The position numbers and the translations under genes were made by a program. Below, piece by piece: positions 35,152-47,700 of a stretch of 64,000 bases of DNA. Each line of letters starts with the position of its first letter. The first letter of the stretch is position 1. Location: assembly GCF_026210795.1 (NCBI RefSeq), contig NC_089429.1, forward strand, positions 558,001 through 622,000, in the 5' to 3' direction. The notes beneath the pieces were generated by a model that searched no databases, had not been told where the DNA came from, and saw nothing but the letters and a program-made list of their open reading frames with translations. The stretch comes from Rhizophagus irregularis (lineage: Eukaryota; Glomeromycota; Glomeromycetes; Glomerales; Glomeraceae).

Positions 35152-36577
35152 CATAAAAAAGTCATTATATCTATTACCAATAATTTCAATAGAATTAATA
35201 ATTTGCCTTATTTCAGCCAATTCTTCAGAACTAAGATTAACTTTTACTGCTTCAACATTTTCTTCCAAATGTTTAATTTTTCTTGTGCCAGGAATAACAA
35301 TCACGTTATCTCCCTGTGAAAAGTATATAAAACTTAAAAAAAAATGTTATGACATTAAAATGTAAATAAACTTTGATATTTACCTGAGCTAGAATCCAAG
35401 ATAAACAAAGTTGACCTGGAGTTACGCCTTTCTTTTCTGCAAATTCATTAAATTTATGTACAATTTCCAAATTTTTATTGAAATTTTCACCTTGAAAACG
35501 TGGAATCAATCTTCTAAAATCATTTGGTTCAAAATCATCAATAGACTTATATCTTCCCTAAAAAAATATACATATATTAGTAAATCATTACGTTTTCATA
35601 AAATACAAGGACAATTTAAAAAATGACAAATACTGTTAGAAATCCGCGCCCAAGTGGACTATAAGCTATTATAGTGACACCTAATTCACGACAAGCTTCC
35701 ATAATTCCATTTGTTTCAATATCAAGTGTCCAAGGACTATATTCAATCTTAAAAATAATTTTAATTTTTAATACAGATTGAAAAGGGTTATTATTATTTT
35801 ATGTTGAATGTTAAAAATAATGTCCCGTCAATATTATATATAAAATTGAACTTACTTGAACTGCGGCAATAGGATGAACTTTATAAGCACGTCGAAGAGT
35901 TTCTGCAGAACATTCAGAAAGACCAATATATTTAATTTTTCCTTCTTTAACAAGTTCTGCTAGAGCACCAACAGTATCTTCAATGGGTCTATAAAAATCA
36001 TAAATTAATAGTTCATTATTTCAATTCTTGACAATATCATGAATAACTTTTTTACTTACGTATTAGGATCTACACGATGTTGATAATAAAGATCGATATA
36101 ATCCACTCCTAATCTTTTTAAAGAGTTTTCGCAAGATTGATGAACGTATTCTGGTTTACCTGATACACTAAATTCGCCATTTGGACCTCGAACGATGCCA
36201 AACTTTGTACAAAGAAACACTTCATTACGACGATCTTTAAGAACTTTTGAAAGGAGGATTTCATTGGCTCCATTATCATAAATATCCTTTATATTTAAAA
36301 TTAACAAATTCAATATACCATTTTCATTATTATAAGCTAATTATTAGAAAATTTAAATACAAACAGCAGAATCCCAAAAGGTACATCCTAAATCAAATGC
36401 TCGATTCAATGCTTTAATATTTTCTTGTTCATCGGCTGAGCCGTAAGTATATGTGCCCTATCATGTAAAAGTTGATTAAAAGATTATATAATTAATGATA
36501 TCAATACCAATTGGTGAACGCACCATGCCAATTGCGGGAATTTTTACACCAGTTTTACTAAGTTCACGAAATAACAT
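35152..36577 (-). CDS. Aldo/keto reductase, 7 exons, about 318 aa
   Basis: NADPH-dependent oxidoreductase of the AKR superfamily, nearest in look to YakC/AKR13-type proteins. Exons in coding order: 36524-36577, 36365-36457, 36060-36286, 35856-35988, 35634-35747, 35384-35557, 35152-35313; total 957 nt, in frame. The catalytic tetrad is present as D47, Y52, K77 and H119 ([19 protein letters not shown]), and the cofactor-binding PLGRGFLT and [13 protein letters not shown] motifs are present. Two oddities against the copy at 43214: three codons (LGC) are missing at the end of exon 1, and a change near the end of exon 7 brings a stop (NDFL then TGA) so the last small exon is unused. Both probably leave the barrel intact. 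Confidence 0.8.
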
Positions 36578-37067
36578 TTTTTAAAAAAATAAAATAAAAT
36601 AAAATAATTTTAACAGAGTTAATAATAATTATATATATTTTTACGAGTTATAGTGAATTGAAATCGTATCGTGAATTAGAGAAGTATTTATCGTTATTTA
36701 TTGATGCACAAGAATCCAAAAAAGGAACAGTCGGAAACCGTCGGGTAAATTTTCGGACACGGTAATGCGATCCGAAATTTGTCCATCCGGATAATCCGTC
36801 CTCAACCGATCCGAATTCAGATAACGGATAATTTTCTGCATCTAAATCCGCGTTTATTTGTTATCAAGAGAACATCAGAGTTAAATAATTTCTTCAACTT
36901 TTTACAGTTTTTTAAAAAAAAACCGCAAGTCTGAGTCACGTGATTATCATGACGGCCAGGACTATTAATGTTTCCGCAACACCTTTAATATCTGGATATC
37001 CGTAGTCGAACGTAACGTACGGATAGTATGATTAGCGACGAAGTTCCCCGGAAAAATGGTTATAATA
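36578..37067. other. AKR upstream region, no gene
   Basis: No gene. From 36720 the base composition becomes GC-richer, with repeated ccgat/ggat motifs (ccatccggataatccgtcc), probably an old repeat. Confidence 0.45.
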
Positions 37068-37142
37068 AATCGTGTACCAGGCAAAAAATCGTGTATCAGG
37101 CAAAAAAATCGTGTATCAGGCAAAAATTCGTGTATCAGGCAA
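37068..37142 (+). repeat. Short tandem repeat, four units
   Basis: Four successive copies of a unit like tcgtgtatcaggcaaaaa, 17-20 bp each, with slight length variation in the A-run. Confidence 0.75.
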
Positions 37143-37173
37143 TATTCAAATCACGGGATACCGGATAAATCAC

Positions 37174-37378
37174 TTATTCGGCACTTCGAACCGAATAACT
37201 AACGCTACCTAAAAGTAGCTTGTTATATTGGGAATCAAAACTTGATTTACCCAATATAACAGTTATTCGGCACTTCGAACCGAATAACTAACGCTACCTA
37301 AAGGTAGCTTGTTATATTGGGAATCAAACTTGATTTACCCAATATAACAGTTATTCGGCACTTCGTGCCGAATAACTA
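37174..37378. repeat. Tandem array of hairpin-forming units
   Basis: A unit of about 88 bp occurs twice, and a third begins (starts at 37174, 37263, 37351). Each unit contains three palindromes: ttattcggcacttcgaaccgaataa, gctacctaaaagtagc, and an arm tgttatattggg paired with cccaatataaca. The third start is the more perfect cggcacttcgtgccg. Confidence 0.75.
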
Positions 37379-39675
37379 TTAAATATATACGGTAAAATTT
37401 TTGTACCGATGAAATCGTCATATCTCCATTACAACAATATAATGCGATATCAAAACGGATTGAAATCACACAAGTTTATCCGTATGTGGCCCCAAATATA
37501 ATAATTATATAAATAAAAATTCTTCATTGAAGTCCAATTCCGGTTAATGAAATTTTTTTATCATTTTTTCGGCTCCTTTTTAGGACAATGCGATCGGTCA
37601 TCGGCCGCAGCAGAATGTTGATTTTTTTAAAATTAATAAACTCTCCTTTCTTTGATTTGGCTTTTTTTTTAAAACCAAAAAATTTTTTCAGTCTTTACTT
37701 TTTTTCGGGTTGGCTTTTTTTTAAACCGAAACTTTTTTTTCCAATTTTTTTTTTATTTTTTTTCAACTTCTCGGTTCTGTTTTTTTTTTTAAATCGAAAA
37801 AAAAAAATTTTTAAAATTTTTTCCGATTATTAATTTTTTTCCCCTTTATAATCTATCTAATTAAAAAATTTTTGTCATATTTAGATTACCCTGTATAAAT
37901 AATTTGAATTGTGTAACATTGAAAGTGTGCGTTCGATCTATTTCGTAATTATCATATCATAATTATATCATAATTTAAACTAATACATTTACAGTTAATT
38001 AAAATTTTAACTGTATTTTTTTTTATTCTGGTGAATTAATTAAAAGTATAATTTCTCTTATGCATTTATTTGTTGGCTCTCTTAGTTACCACGAACCATT
38101 TCTTTAATAATAATTTTTTTCAGTTTTTACCAAAAAACCGAAACTACCTTTTTAGTCTTTTTTTATTATCATTATTGTTTCTTTTGGTTAACTTAACCAA
38201 AATTTTTTTATTCTTATTGGATTTTTTTTCAGGGGATTTTTTTTTAATCGGAATTTATCAAAATTTTGGATTTTTTTTTAACCCAAAAAATAGGCTATTC
38301 TTTTTTTTTTGGTTTGGGTCAAGACTATAGAACTATGTCCTATGGCTTTTTGTGAGATTTTTTTTAGTTAATGATATTGTTTCTAACCAATAAATTCGTT
38401 TTTTTTTAGTGAGAATTTTTTTGATTATATAGATATTTTGTAATTGAATCAATAAATTTTTTGATAAATCTATATAACTAAAAAACTATATAACTTAAAA
38501 AATTTGTCTGACGTTAGTCTCTGCATAATAATTTGAATTGTGTAACTTGAAATCCATGCCATATAATTAAAACCCGTGACATACCTCCGCCTGATCTATT
38601 TATCCGTGTACATTCCAATCAACTAATATAATTTCATTTTACCTTCAAACTGAAAAAAAATTTTTCTTCCTTTCTTCTTTCGGTTTAGTTTTTTTTTCAA
38701 ACCGAAAATTTGATTTTTCTCATTCTTTTCCCGTTTAGGTTTAATTTTTTTTCCCATTATTTTTTTTTTTCGAATTTATTGCAAAATTTTTTCGATACTT
38801 ATTTTTTTCAGATCCCTTTTTTTGAACCGATTTCTTTCTTTATTCCCCCAAATTTATTTTTAATTTTTTTTTCTTTCAATTTTTTTTAAAAAAATCAATA
38901 ATAACATGTAGAAAGATGATTAAGATTTTCAATTAAATTGAACGCTGGATAAAATAGTTTGATTTTCAAATTCATAAAAATCAAAAAAAAATTGATATTT
39001 TTACAATTAATTAATTGAAGAAATTGTTGATTTAATAATAGACTATTATAACCAAATCCATATCCAAAATTCTCTAAATAATCACCAGATTTTTGATTAA
39101 AAATTTTAATTCAAATGGTTTAGTTAAATTAATAATTTATCGAATAAAATGAGTATCAAAAGAATAATAATAAATGAAATGAACAGATTTCTAATACATT
39201 TAAATGTTCAAATATTTTTCCTAAGTTGGCTATAAGTTTAAGATTGACGTAATAAAAATAAGAAATAATTAATTAATTAATATAAATATTTGTAGTATTT
39301 TCATAATATTTAAGTTTTTTCAAGAATACTTCTAAAAAATTAATCAATTTTTATTGAATAATTATTTTTTCACAATTCCTAATTAATCCGAATTTTCACT
39401 CTACACTCAAACATCAAATCATTAATACATTATTCTAAAAAAAATGTATAAGAAATAGCAACACGAAAATAAAAATAATTTATTATTTATATCATTCTAA
39501 TATTATAAATATAATTTAATACATATGTTTTGTTAAGTAATTATTACAATATTAAATTCCTAATTATAAACAAAAAAACTTCTTTAATTTACTCAGTATT
39601 ACATTATAATACTAAATCTTTCTATTTAAAAAAACTCATTGTTCCTGGCGCGAAGCAATGGGTGACAGCTAGTTT
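37379..39675 (-). mobile_element. AT-rich repeat elements with T-run core, no gene
   Basis: Long T-runs interrupted by aaccgaaa-type motifs fill 37560-38900; the Phe-rich frames in it are artefacts. The right border, read inverted, is actagctgtcacccattgct followed by tcgcgccagg, resembling the left end of the element at 5866. A ctgcggccgat block (37600, inverted) matches 6505. Probably one or two non-autonomous elements of that family; internal borders are unclear. Confidence 0.35.
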
Positions 39676-40220
39676 ACTACATTTTTTTTTATATAATTAA
39701 TCTTACATATTTTTATCAACTAATAAAAATATATCATTATTTATTTTTGTTTTAGGTTTGAATTTGGATCAGATCGATACTATTGGGCCATGGTAGGCGC
39801 CTTTTTTTCAATTTCTTTTTCCTTTAATTATTATTTTTTTTCACTAATATTTTTTTCTCTCAATAAATTTTTTTTTCATTCCTTTGTCTTTTAGGTTCAG
39901 ATTTGGATCATCACTGCGAAATATAAATATAATACATTTAATTTTAATCTAAAAAAAATTTTTTTCACTTGAATACATATAAATGGAATGTTCAAATTAC
40001 ATGTACAATCAACTTGCACTGAATTTTTTGTCTTTAAAATTTTCTCTATCCAATTAATCTGATCAATCTGTATATATTTTTCGTATCCATTTCAATCAAA
40101 AACCTTTCACTTTCAGATAAAATCCTTTTTATTTCATTTTATTAACCGATCATTATTAAATTATTTCATTAATTTATTTTTAAGACCTGTATCAGACCAT
40201 ACATTTTGGGTTTAACAAAA
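39676..40220. other. Intergenic, no gene
   Basis: AT-rich DNA without a supported gene. A short motif ttaggtttgaatttggatca (39754) recurs as ttaggttcagatttggatca (39892). Confidence 0.4.
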
Positions 40221-40641
40221 TAATGGTGTAGTTAGCCGAAATATTCAGCCGAAGGCGCAGTAAATTTTCGGCTAAACAACACCCAGCCGAAAAAAATTCA
40301 TGTTGATCTTGAATATTTTATTGGTTCAACATCTACTATTTTCGGCTCGGCTAAATACACTTTTTTTTAATAATAGTGTAGTTAGCCGAAATATCCAAAT
40401 AGCAGTCAAGACAAAATTTTATTTATTATAGAAAACAAGTACATAACATTACTATACTTATTTTTGGACAGTGCATTATTTTTAATTAAATAAAACTACA
40501 AAATATTTGTTATTTTTAACTCATTTATTTCTGTCCAATCATACTTCAATATTAGATTTTTTGTAATTTAATTGAAAAAAGTGTATTTAGCCGAAAATTT
40601 ACTGCGCCTTCAGCTGAATTTTTCGGCTAACTACACCATTA
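40221..40641. mobile_element. MITE with about 54-bp inverted ends and a nested end copy
   Basis: The left end taatggtgtagttagccgaa continues with attcagccgaaggcgcag and reappears inverted at the right end (..ctgcgccttcagctgaatt..ttcggctaactacaccatta). A third, direct copy of the end (taatagtgtagttagccgaa) lies inside at 40369, preceded by an inverted ggctaaatacact, so one element may have inserted into another. TA at both borders is compatible with a TA target. Confidence 0.75.
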
Positions 40642-41643
40642 TAAAAACATAAAAATACGTTTATAAAAAAAAAATAAAAAACCAAGATTCTTACGAATCT
40701 TGGTTCATAGTCAATATTAAACATTTGTTGATCAAGCTGATGGGAAATTTAAAATTATTTAGAGATAGATAGACTGATAGATCATCTAAATCAATATGTA
40801 TTTTACAGGGGAATTCGTCCCCATTGCTCAATTTCCTGTATTAAAATATTGAAATTAAATCTATAAGTTTGCATTTTACTAGCATTTACAAAAATAATTC
40901 AAAATTTTATTAGTAAATTTTTTTTTTTATTTTTATAAACCAAATTAAAATTTGTTTTTTTTAAAAGACTGAAATTTTTTAATAAATTATTATTATTTTC
41001 AGTTTTTCTAAACTGAATTTTTTTTTGAAATTTTGGTTTCTTAAACCAAAATTTTTTTATTACTTTTTGAACAATTTATCATAATCATGAAAATAGCTTA
41101 CCATGCAATTTAGAAGTTTTATATAATTTATTAATTATTATAAGCATAAATACTTTAAATATATACCCCAATCTAACAATAACATTTATTATTAAGCATA
41201 ATTTAAGAATAATTTAAATATTGTTAACCAAAATGAACATAAAGCATGTCTTAGTATAAAAAATGTTAAATTCGAAATTTAGTACAGTTATGAAAAATGC
41301 TATCTTCTTCGCAAGTATTATACCTACACTCGTGAAAGTTAATATATATGTAGTTTCAACCTTGTTGAACAACTTTCAATTAACTAAGAAAGTCGATTTT
41401 CTTTGACTAAAGTGGTAAAATTACGCTCTGAAGATAGGAAACAGAAAAACGTTAGTACCATTATGAAGCGTGATCTCTCCATAAGTACTATTCTCACACT
41501 TCTGAAAATTAGTACACAAGTAGTTTTGAATCCTTCTGAACAGCTTTTAATTAATAAAGGATGCTGATTTCATTTAGCTAAAGTGATGTAATTACGCTCT
41601 AAACTTAGCAAAGAGAAAAAAAGAAAAATTTAGTATTATCATC
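40642..41643. other. Intergenic, no gene
   Basis: AT-rich. A perfect small hairpin, accaagattcttacgaatcttggt, lies at 40681-40704. Two similar blocks (41330-41440 and 41500-41610, shared ttagtacacaagtagttt-like and tgatttcatttagctaaagt-like sequence) form a decayed direct repeat. Confidence 0.5.
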
Positions 41644-41838
41644 CCTATAAAAACGAAATGTGTTAAATTTATTTTAAATTCGTGCTCATGTGTAATAAAT
41701 GTCTAAAAAAGCACCATTTTGTTTAATTTTTGTTTTTTTGTAATAAGACATAAATCGGATAAAATGGTGCTTTTTTAGATATTTATTACACATGAGCACA
41801 AATATAAAACAAATTCAACACATTTCGTTTTTATAGGG
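41644..41838. mobile_element. Near-perfect palindromic MITE, about 195 bp
   Basis: The left arm runs from ccctataaaaacgaaatgtg through gtgctcatgtgtaataaat and caccatttt. The right arm is its inverse, ending cacatttcgtttttataggg. Loop of about 40 bases. CAT flanks both ends. Ends resemble those of the element at 50078. Confidence 0.8.
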
Positions 41839-43213
41839 CATGAAAAATGTGATTAGCATAAAATATTTACTATCTAACCTTATGAAGTTGAGATACGACA
41901 CAAAATGATAGTTTCATTTGGCTAAAGTAGTAAAAGTATGTTCTGAAATTAGCAAATAAAAAAAAAATATCTGAAAGTTAATAATACTATTATAAAAATG
42001 ATAAATATCACACCTAACTTTATAAAAATTATGATGTAAGATTGAAGTTTATTTAGAAAAAGAAAGTTTTAATTTAAAAAAATTTTTTATATAAAAAAAA
42101 GCTTCATAAATATTGATTGTTTACATATTTGTGAAATGTAATATAAAAGTTAAGATCTGAGACAAAAATTTGGACACATTATTTTCTAAAAGAAATACAT
42201 ATAAATTTAATTAAATATTTAATCTTACAAAATAAAGAAAATGTAAAAAAATTTCATATTGTTTTACTTTTGTTTTCTTTCTAAAAAAAAGAAAAATTTT
42301 TTTATTTGATTCATCTACATATTTGATTTTTTGACGAAAATATATATATATATATTTGAATCTTTTAAGAAATTTATGAGTTTCACTATAGTTATTTACA
42401 ATATAATATGGTAAATAACGAATAAAAAGAATATATACTGTACAATATATTTAAGAAATTTAAAGTCAAAATTGAAATGTGTTATGTCTTTATTGATTTA
42501 TAACTCCAAAAGTGATTTAAATTTATAAATTGATAAAATTTGTTAAATTTATTTAATAGCCGACCCATCTAAAATCGGCACTGTTTTTCGGGGTTAATTA
42601 ACGGTTAAATTTGAGCAAAAATCGCACAATTGTGAGAAAACTACATAATACTAGAGAAGGAAATAACTTATTATATATAATAAAAATCATATGATATACA
42701 GTATGTAAAAAAAATCCAAGGAAAAATAATATGCTAAAATAAATATATTTTTATTATTGAAAAAAAATCAACTTTACATTTCACGCACGTTAGACTACAC
42801 TTTTACATGCGAATTTTGATAACTTTTTATTATATTATTATATATAAATATCGACAAATGGCTTATAGTAATAATCAACCAACTCAAAAAAATATTTATT
42901 AATTATTTGATTGTCAATTCGTTTAAGATTTTACTTTTTTAGCATTTTATGCTCGAGGCGAATTTAACGAAAATTACATAGTTGGCAATAAATTCACAAA
43001 TACTAAAATTGTGATAACTCAATATTTTTAATAAAAATCATATGATATATGTAAAAAAACCAAAGGAAAAAAATAATATGTTAAAATAATTATAACTTTA
43101 CTATGGAAAAAAAATGACTTAACATTGTACGCGCGTTAGCTATATGTATTTTATATGTACGATAGTGCTTAGATGGATCGTCAGCAATCGGGATGACTTT
43201 TTTTTTTAAACAT
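41839..43213. other. Intergenic, no gene; possible decayed element
   Basis: AT-rich without a gene. Blocks around 42660-42840 and 43020-43160 are alike (aaaaatcatatgatatatgtaaaaaa, then acgcgcgttag or cacgcacgttag), and gacccatctaaaa (42565) pairs loosely with ttagatggatcgtc (43172), suggesting an old element of about 620 bp. Confidence 0.35.
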
Positions 43214-44757
43214 TCAAAAGCTGTTTTTTGTTTGACAAAACTGTTAATATTAAGTTAAAAAATAAAATGTTAACATGTGTAAATAATTATTATTTCCTTA
43301 CCTTCATGCCATGTTCATTATATCTATCACCAACAATTTCAATAGAATCAATAATTTTCCTAATTTCTGATACTTCTTCAGGACTAAGATGAATTTTTCC
43401 TGCTTCAAAATTTTCTTCTAAATATTTCATTTTTCTTGTACCAGGAATAGTAACAAATTCATTACCCTATAAAATAAAAAAAAGAAAAAAAATATTAAGA
43501 ATATTATTATATTTATATAATATAATATTTTAAAATATTAAGTATATTAACCTGAGCTATAACCCAAGCAAGACAAAGTTGACCCGCGGTTACGCCTTTC
43601 TTACTACCAAATTCATCGAATTTATGTACAATTTCCAAATTTTTATTGAAATTTTCACCTTGAAAACGTGGAACCGCTCTTCTAAAATCATTTGGTTCGA
43701 AATCATCAAGAGATTTATATTTTCCCTAAAAAAGTAATTTAAAAATTTAGAAATGTTCTTTTTTACATACAAATAATTTTTTGTTTTTATAATTTTTTTT
43801 TTAAAAAAATAGATAATTACTGTTAGAAAGCCGCGTCCGAGTGGACTATAAGCTACTATGGTAACACCTAATTCGCGACAAGCTTCTAAAACTCCATTTG
43901 TCTCAATATCAAGAGTCCAAGGACTATATTCCATCTTAAAAAAAAAATAATAATAATAAATTGTAATGTTGATAATCAATATTCAAATAAAATTTGATAT
44001 TATTACTTGAACTGCGGCAATAGGATGAACTTTGTAAGCATGTCGAAGACTTTCTGCGGAACATTCAGAAAGACCAATATATTTGATTTTTCCTTCTTTA
44101 ACAAGTTCTGCTAAAGCGCCGACAGTGTCTTCAATTGGTCTATAAAAATTTAAAACGAATAGTTAATTTATTAAAAAATTTTCAGTAGGAATAAAAAATT
44201 TCTTTTACTTACGTATCGGGATCTACACGATGTTGATAATAAAGATCGATATAATCTACCCCCAATCTTTTTAAAGAATTGTCACAAGCTTGACGAACAT
44301 ATTCAGGTTTGCCTGATATTTTATATTCGCCATTTGGTCCTTTAGAGAATGCAAACTTTGTACAAAGAAAAACTTCATTACGACGTTCTTTGAGAACTTT
44401 TGAAAGAAGAATTTCATTGGCTCCGGATCCATACATATCCTTTACATTTTTTTTTTAAAAAAAAGCAATACTCCATTATTTATTATTTAAATTAATATTA
44501 AAATCTTGAATTTATTAAAAGAGTTTAAATACAAACAGCAGTATCCCAAAAGGTACATCCTATATCAATTGCTCGATTTAATACTTCAATATTTTCTTGT
44601 TCATTGACTGAACCGTAAAAATCACTCATGCCCTACCAATCAAAATATCAGCATCACGTGATAAGCAAGTAATTTTGAAGTGAGAGCATACCATGCATCC
44701 TAAGCCGATTGCAGGGATTTTTACACCAGTTTTACCAAGTTCACGAAGAAAAGTCAT
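43214..44757 (-). CDS. Aldo/keto reductase, 8 exons, about 333 aa
   Basis: The most complete AKR of the window. Exons in coding order: 44692-44757, 44537-44632, 44213-44439, 44007-44139, 43821-43934, 43552-43725, 43302-43466, 43214-43240; total 1002 nt, in frame. Starts [21 protein letters not shown]; catalytic tetrad D52, Y57 (DMYGSG), K82 (CTKF), H124 (YYQHRVDP). The cofactor loop PLGRGFLT and [13 protein letters not shown] near the C-terminus are typical of NADP-dependent AKRs of the YakC/AKR13 type. Most internal junctions keep the positions seen in the gene at 35152. The last, 27-nt exon is the least certain call (acceptor TTAACAG). Likely reduces small aldehydes or ketones; the true substrate cannot be told. 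Confidence 0.85.
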
Positions 44758-47700
44758 CTCAAAAGAAAGAAAAGGAAGAAAAAACCAAAGAAATAAAATT
44801 TCTTTGAAGCAAATCAATAAAATTCCAAGCGCTTTTTATTACAGATAACTGATAAACTCAAATTTTTAATAAACCGGAATTAATCTGGAAAATCATTTAT
44901 GCGTTTGCGCCAAATTTATTGACAATCGACATGCATGCAAGATTAAAGTTAACCCCTTGACGTAGAGAAAACGTATATTTATTAAATAATAGATACCTCC
45001 TAAGGTTAGTTAATTCTTTTTACTATTCAATAATTTTTTGGTGCACAAAATCTGAATAATTATCATCAGCTTACTAATTCCAAAGAATCATTTATAAATG
45101 AATAATGATAGCAATAATAATTCCCTCGGGATATAATTTCGAAAACTTATTGGTTCTGTTTCACTAGGCTTATTTTTATGATTTGGACTATAACCTTGAT
45201 AACGAATATCCTTCCTAATATGGGGTCTATTTATAAGTTTATATCTTTGTAATACGATAAACACACGGGTAATCGGGAAATTAGGTTGCTCTAAATGGAT
45301 AACCGATTATTAATAGTTTATTAATTTTAGTTACTTTTAGTTACTATACCTTGCTTTATTTAGAATATGTCTAGAACAGGATAATGGAATAATTCTTTAC
45401 TTTTATTTACCATAATTAGACGGAAACAATATACTAAACAATCAACGGGATTAGCTCAGTTTCTTACAGTTAGTTCCTTACATGGGTCCAGAGAAAATCT
45501 CAAAATTAAATTAATATGGTACTTTAACTATCATTTCGCAAGTAATTAAATGATAATCTTTGAACTTTGCAGATCTTTACAGGTATTTTGAGATGTATAA
45601 TATGTTTATAATTAGTTATTAATGCAGATTTACAACGTTCACTAATAATGGACATCCGACGAACAAGAACATCATGGCGGATTTATAAAATATCTTAAAA
45701 TTTGTCCGTCATGTCAAATTAAATAAATATACAGTCTTTTAGTCACCAAATTTCTACTTAAATCCCAAATTTATTAGTGAACAGGCAACAATGAGCTCTA
45801 AAAAAATTTTTTGTACCCTAAATCTTGCGTTTAACCAATTTTCCGTTACCTAACCAATTTTTCCATTGTAAAGGTGCGTCATTATTAGGAAAAAAGCTTA
45901 ATGTTTCTGTAAGTCAATTTTAATTCCCGAGGGCGCAGCAGGGTTTTTGCCAAATTTCGTAAATCCGCCGCAATGAAGTATTAATGTTTTGAAACTATCC
46001 GATTAAATAAGGATTTTGGTTTACTTGGTCCTCCCCTTTCCAGAAACCGGGATATAACGTTCATAATAATAATTTTTTTTCTTTTTTTGTTAGTAATAAC
46101 CCGTATTTTTTTTGTTAGTATTTATAAATATATACATACATAGAATATATAGGATTAAAGTTCATTATAATATATATTTCCGTATTAATTTAATTTGTTT
46201 GGTTATCTATATATTTCAATAAAACGAGGAACTTTCATTTAAGAGTTACATGTGAGGCTATCATGATGACTACATAATATCTAAAGAATATATTTAACAT
46301 AATTATTACATTACTTATTATCTTGCAATGCTGGAATTTGCATTACGAGTATAAATTTATTATTCGGGTGATTTAACACCAACTATTAAAAAAATTCAGC
46401 AAAGGTAACGAATAAAAAAAAAAACTGCTGATTTAAAATTCGTCTAAAAAATAAAAAATAAAAATAAGAATTCAAAATCCACCACATGCAGTAATTTAAA
46501 TTACTTGAGATGATAATATTATTTAATTAGCTGTGAATGATTCTATAAAAAAAAAGAAGTACCTTTCTCGTATCCAACCTTTAAAAGCCTGTGTATTTCC
46601 CAAAAGAGAGAAGACCAAAGCAATAGTAAAAAACAATTAAGACGTGTTTAATGTATACACAACTGACGGACCTTATAATCTGATATCAAAGTATCAAGAT
46701 TATTTGCGTATCATGAGATTTAAATTAATTCTGATCGTGCGTAAATATTATATATTAATATCAGAATTTTAATAATTCTGTTTTATTTTAGTAACGAAAA
46801 TTTTTTTTTTGTTTTACCTCCCGCTTTTATTTAGGTTACCATGTATTCTTTTAACTTTTTTGACTAAATGATTTTGAAAAGATTGTTTCAAGATAAAATT
46901 ACGATAATAATTAAGAAATCTTCATGAATTTATGAATATGAAGTTAATCATCTTATGTATGATAATAGATTCAAATAAGATTTATTTGTATAGAACCTAA
47001 GAAAAATTTGTCTCTGTGAACGTTTTGCAGAAACATCAGTTCAGAAATATTATTTTATAATAATTATTGATAAACAGATGGAATTATAAGAACTCGTCTT
47101 AAATTAGGCGTCACACTTAGACGCAGTTTCTAACGTTTTATCAAGATCATGTACTTTAAAATTACATTCTAAAAAAAACCGTACTTACATAATTTTTGTT
47201 TGTTTGAGTTATATTATACTCCAAGGATAAATATATTCTTTAAAATCATACTTCGTAATAAGGAGATTTTCTATTCCTAGTATAATCGGAAGTATTAATA
47301 TTATTACACATATGACATGTATGCGAAAAAATTCAATTTTTAATTGAATATCTTTATTAATAATAATTATTAATAAAAATTTTTGGACTTGGTAACTGAG
47401 ATCATTGTTACGTCATTTTATAAATATGTACAAAACTTTATGTCACATAGACTAAGCCAAATCCATTGAAACTTTTATTTGTAAGGCTGCATAATAATTA
47501 ATAATAATTTATTGATTTTATTGATTTTTATTGGTTTGCTATTATCTATTTAATATTATAATACATCTTAATACATTCACGAGTTTTTACTAATCATATT
47601 TATAGTTACATTACAATTAGTGATATGAACTTTAAATCAAGAGTCACAAGTCGTCAAGCTGACAAATACACAAATACACAAAAGTCTAAATCTTATATGG

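Noticed and set aside
37588..38330. Phe/Leu-rich open frames
   Set aside because: Produced by long T-runs in repeat DNA; no domain and no start context.
45450..45520. Possible tRNA (gggattagctcagtt)
   Set aside because: Resembles box A only; no box B, no cloverleaf pairing found by eye.
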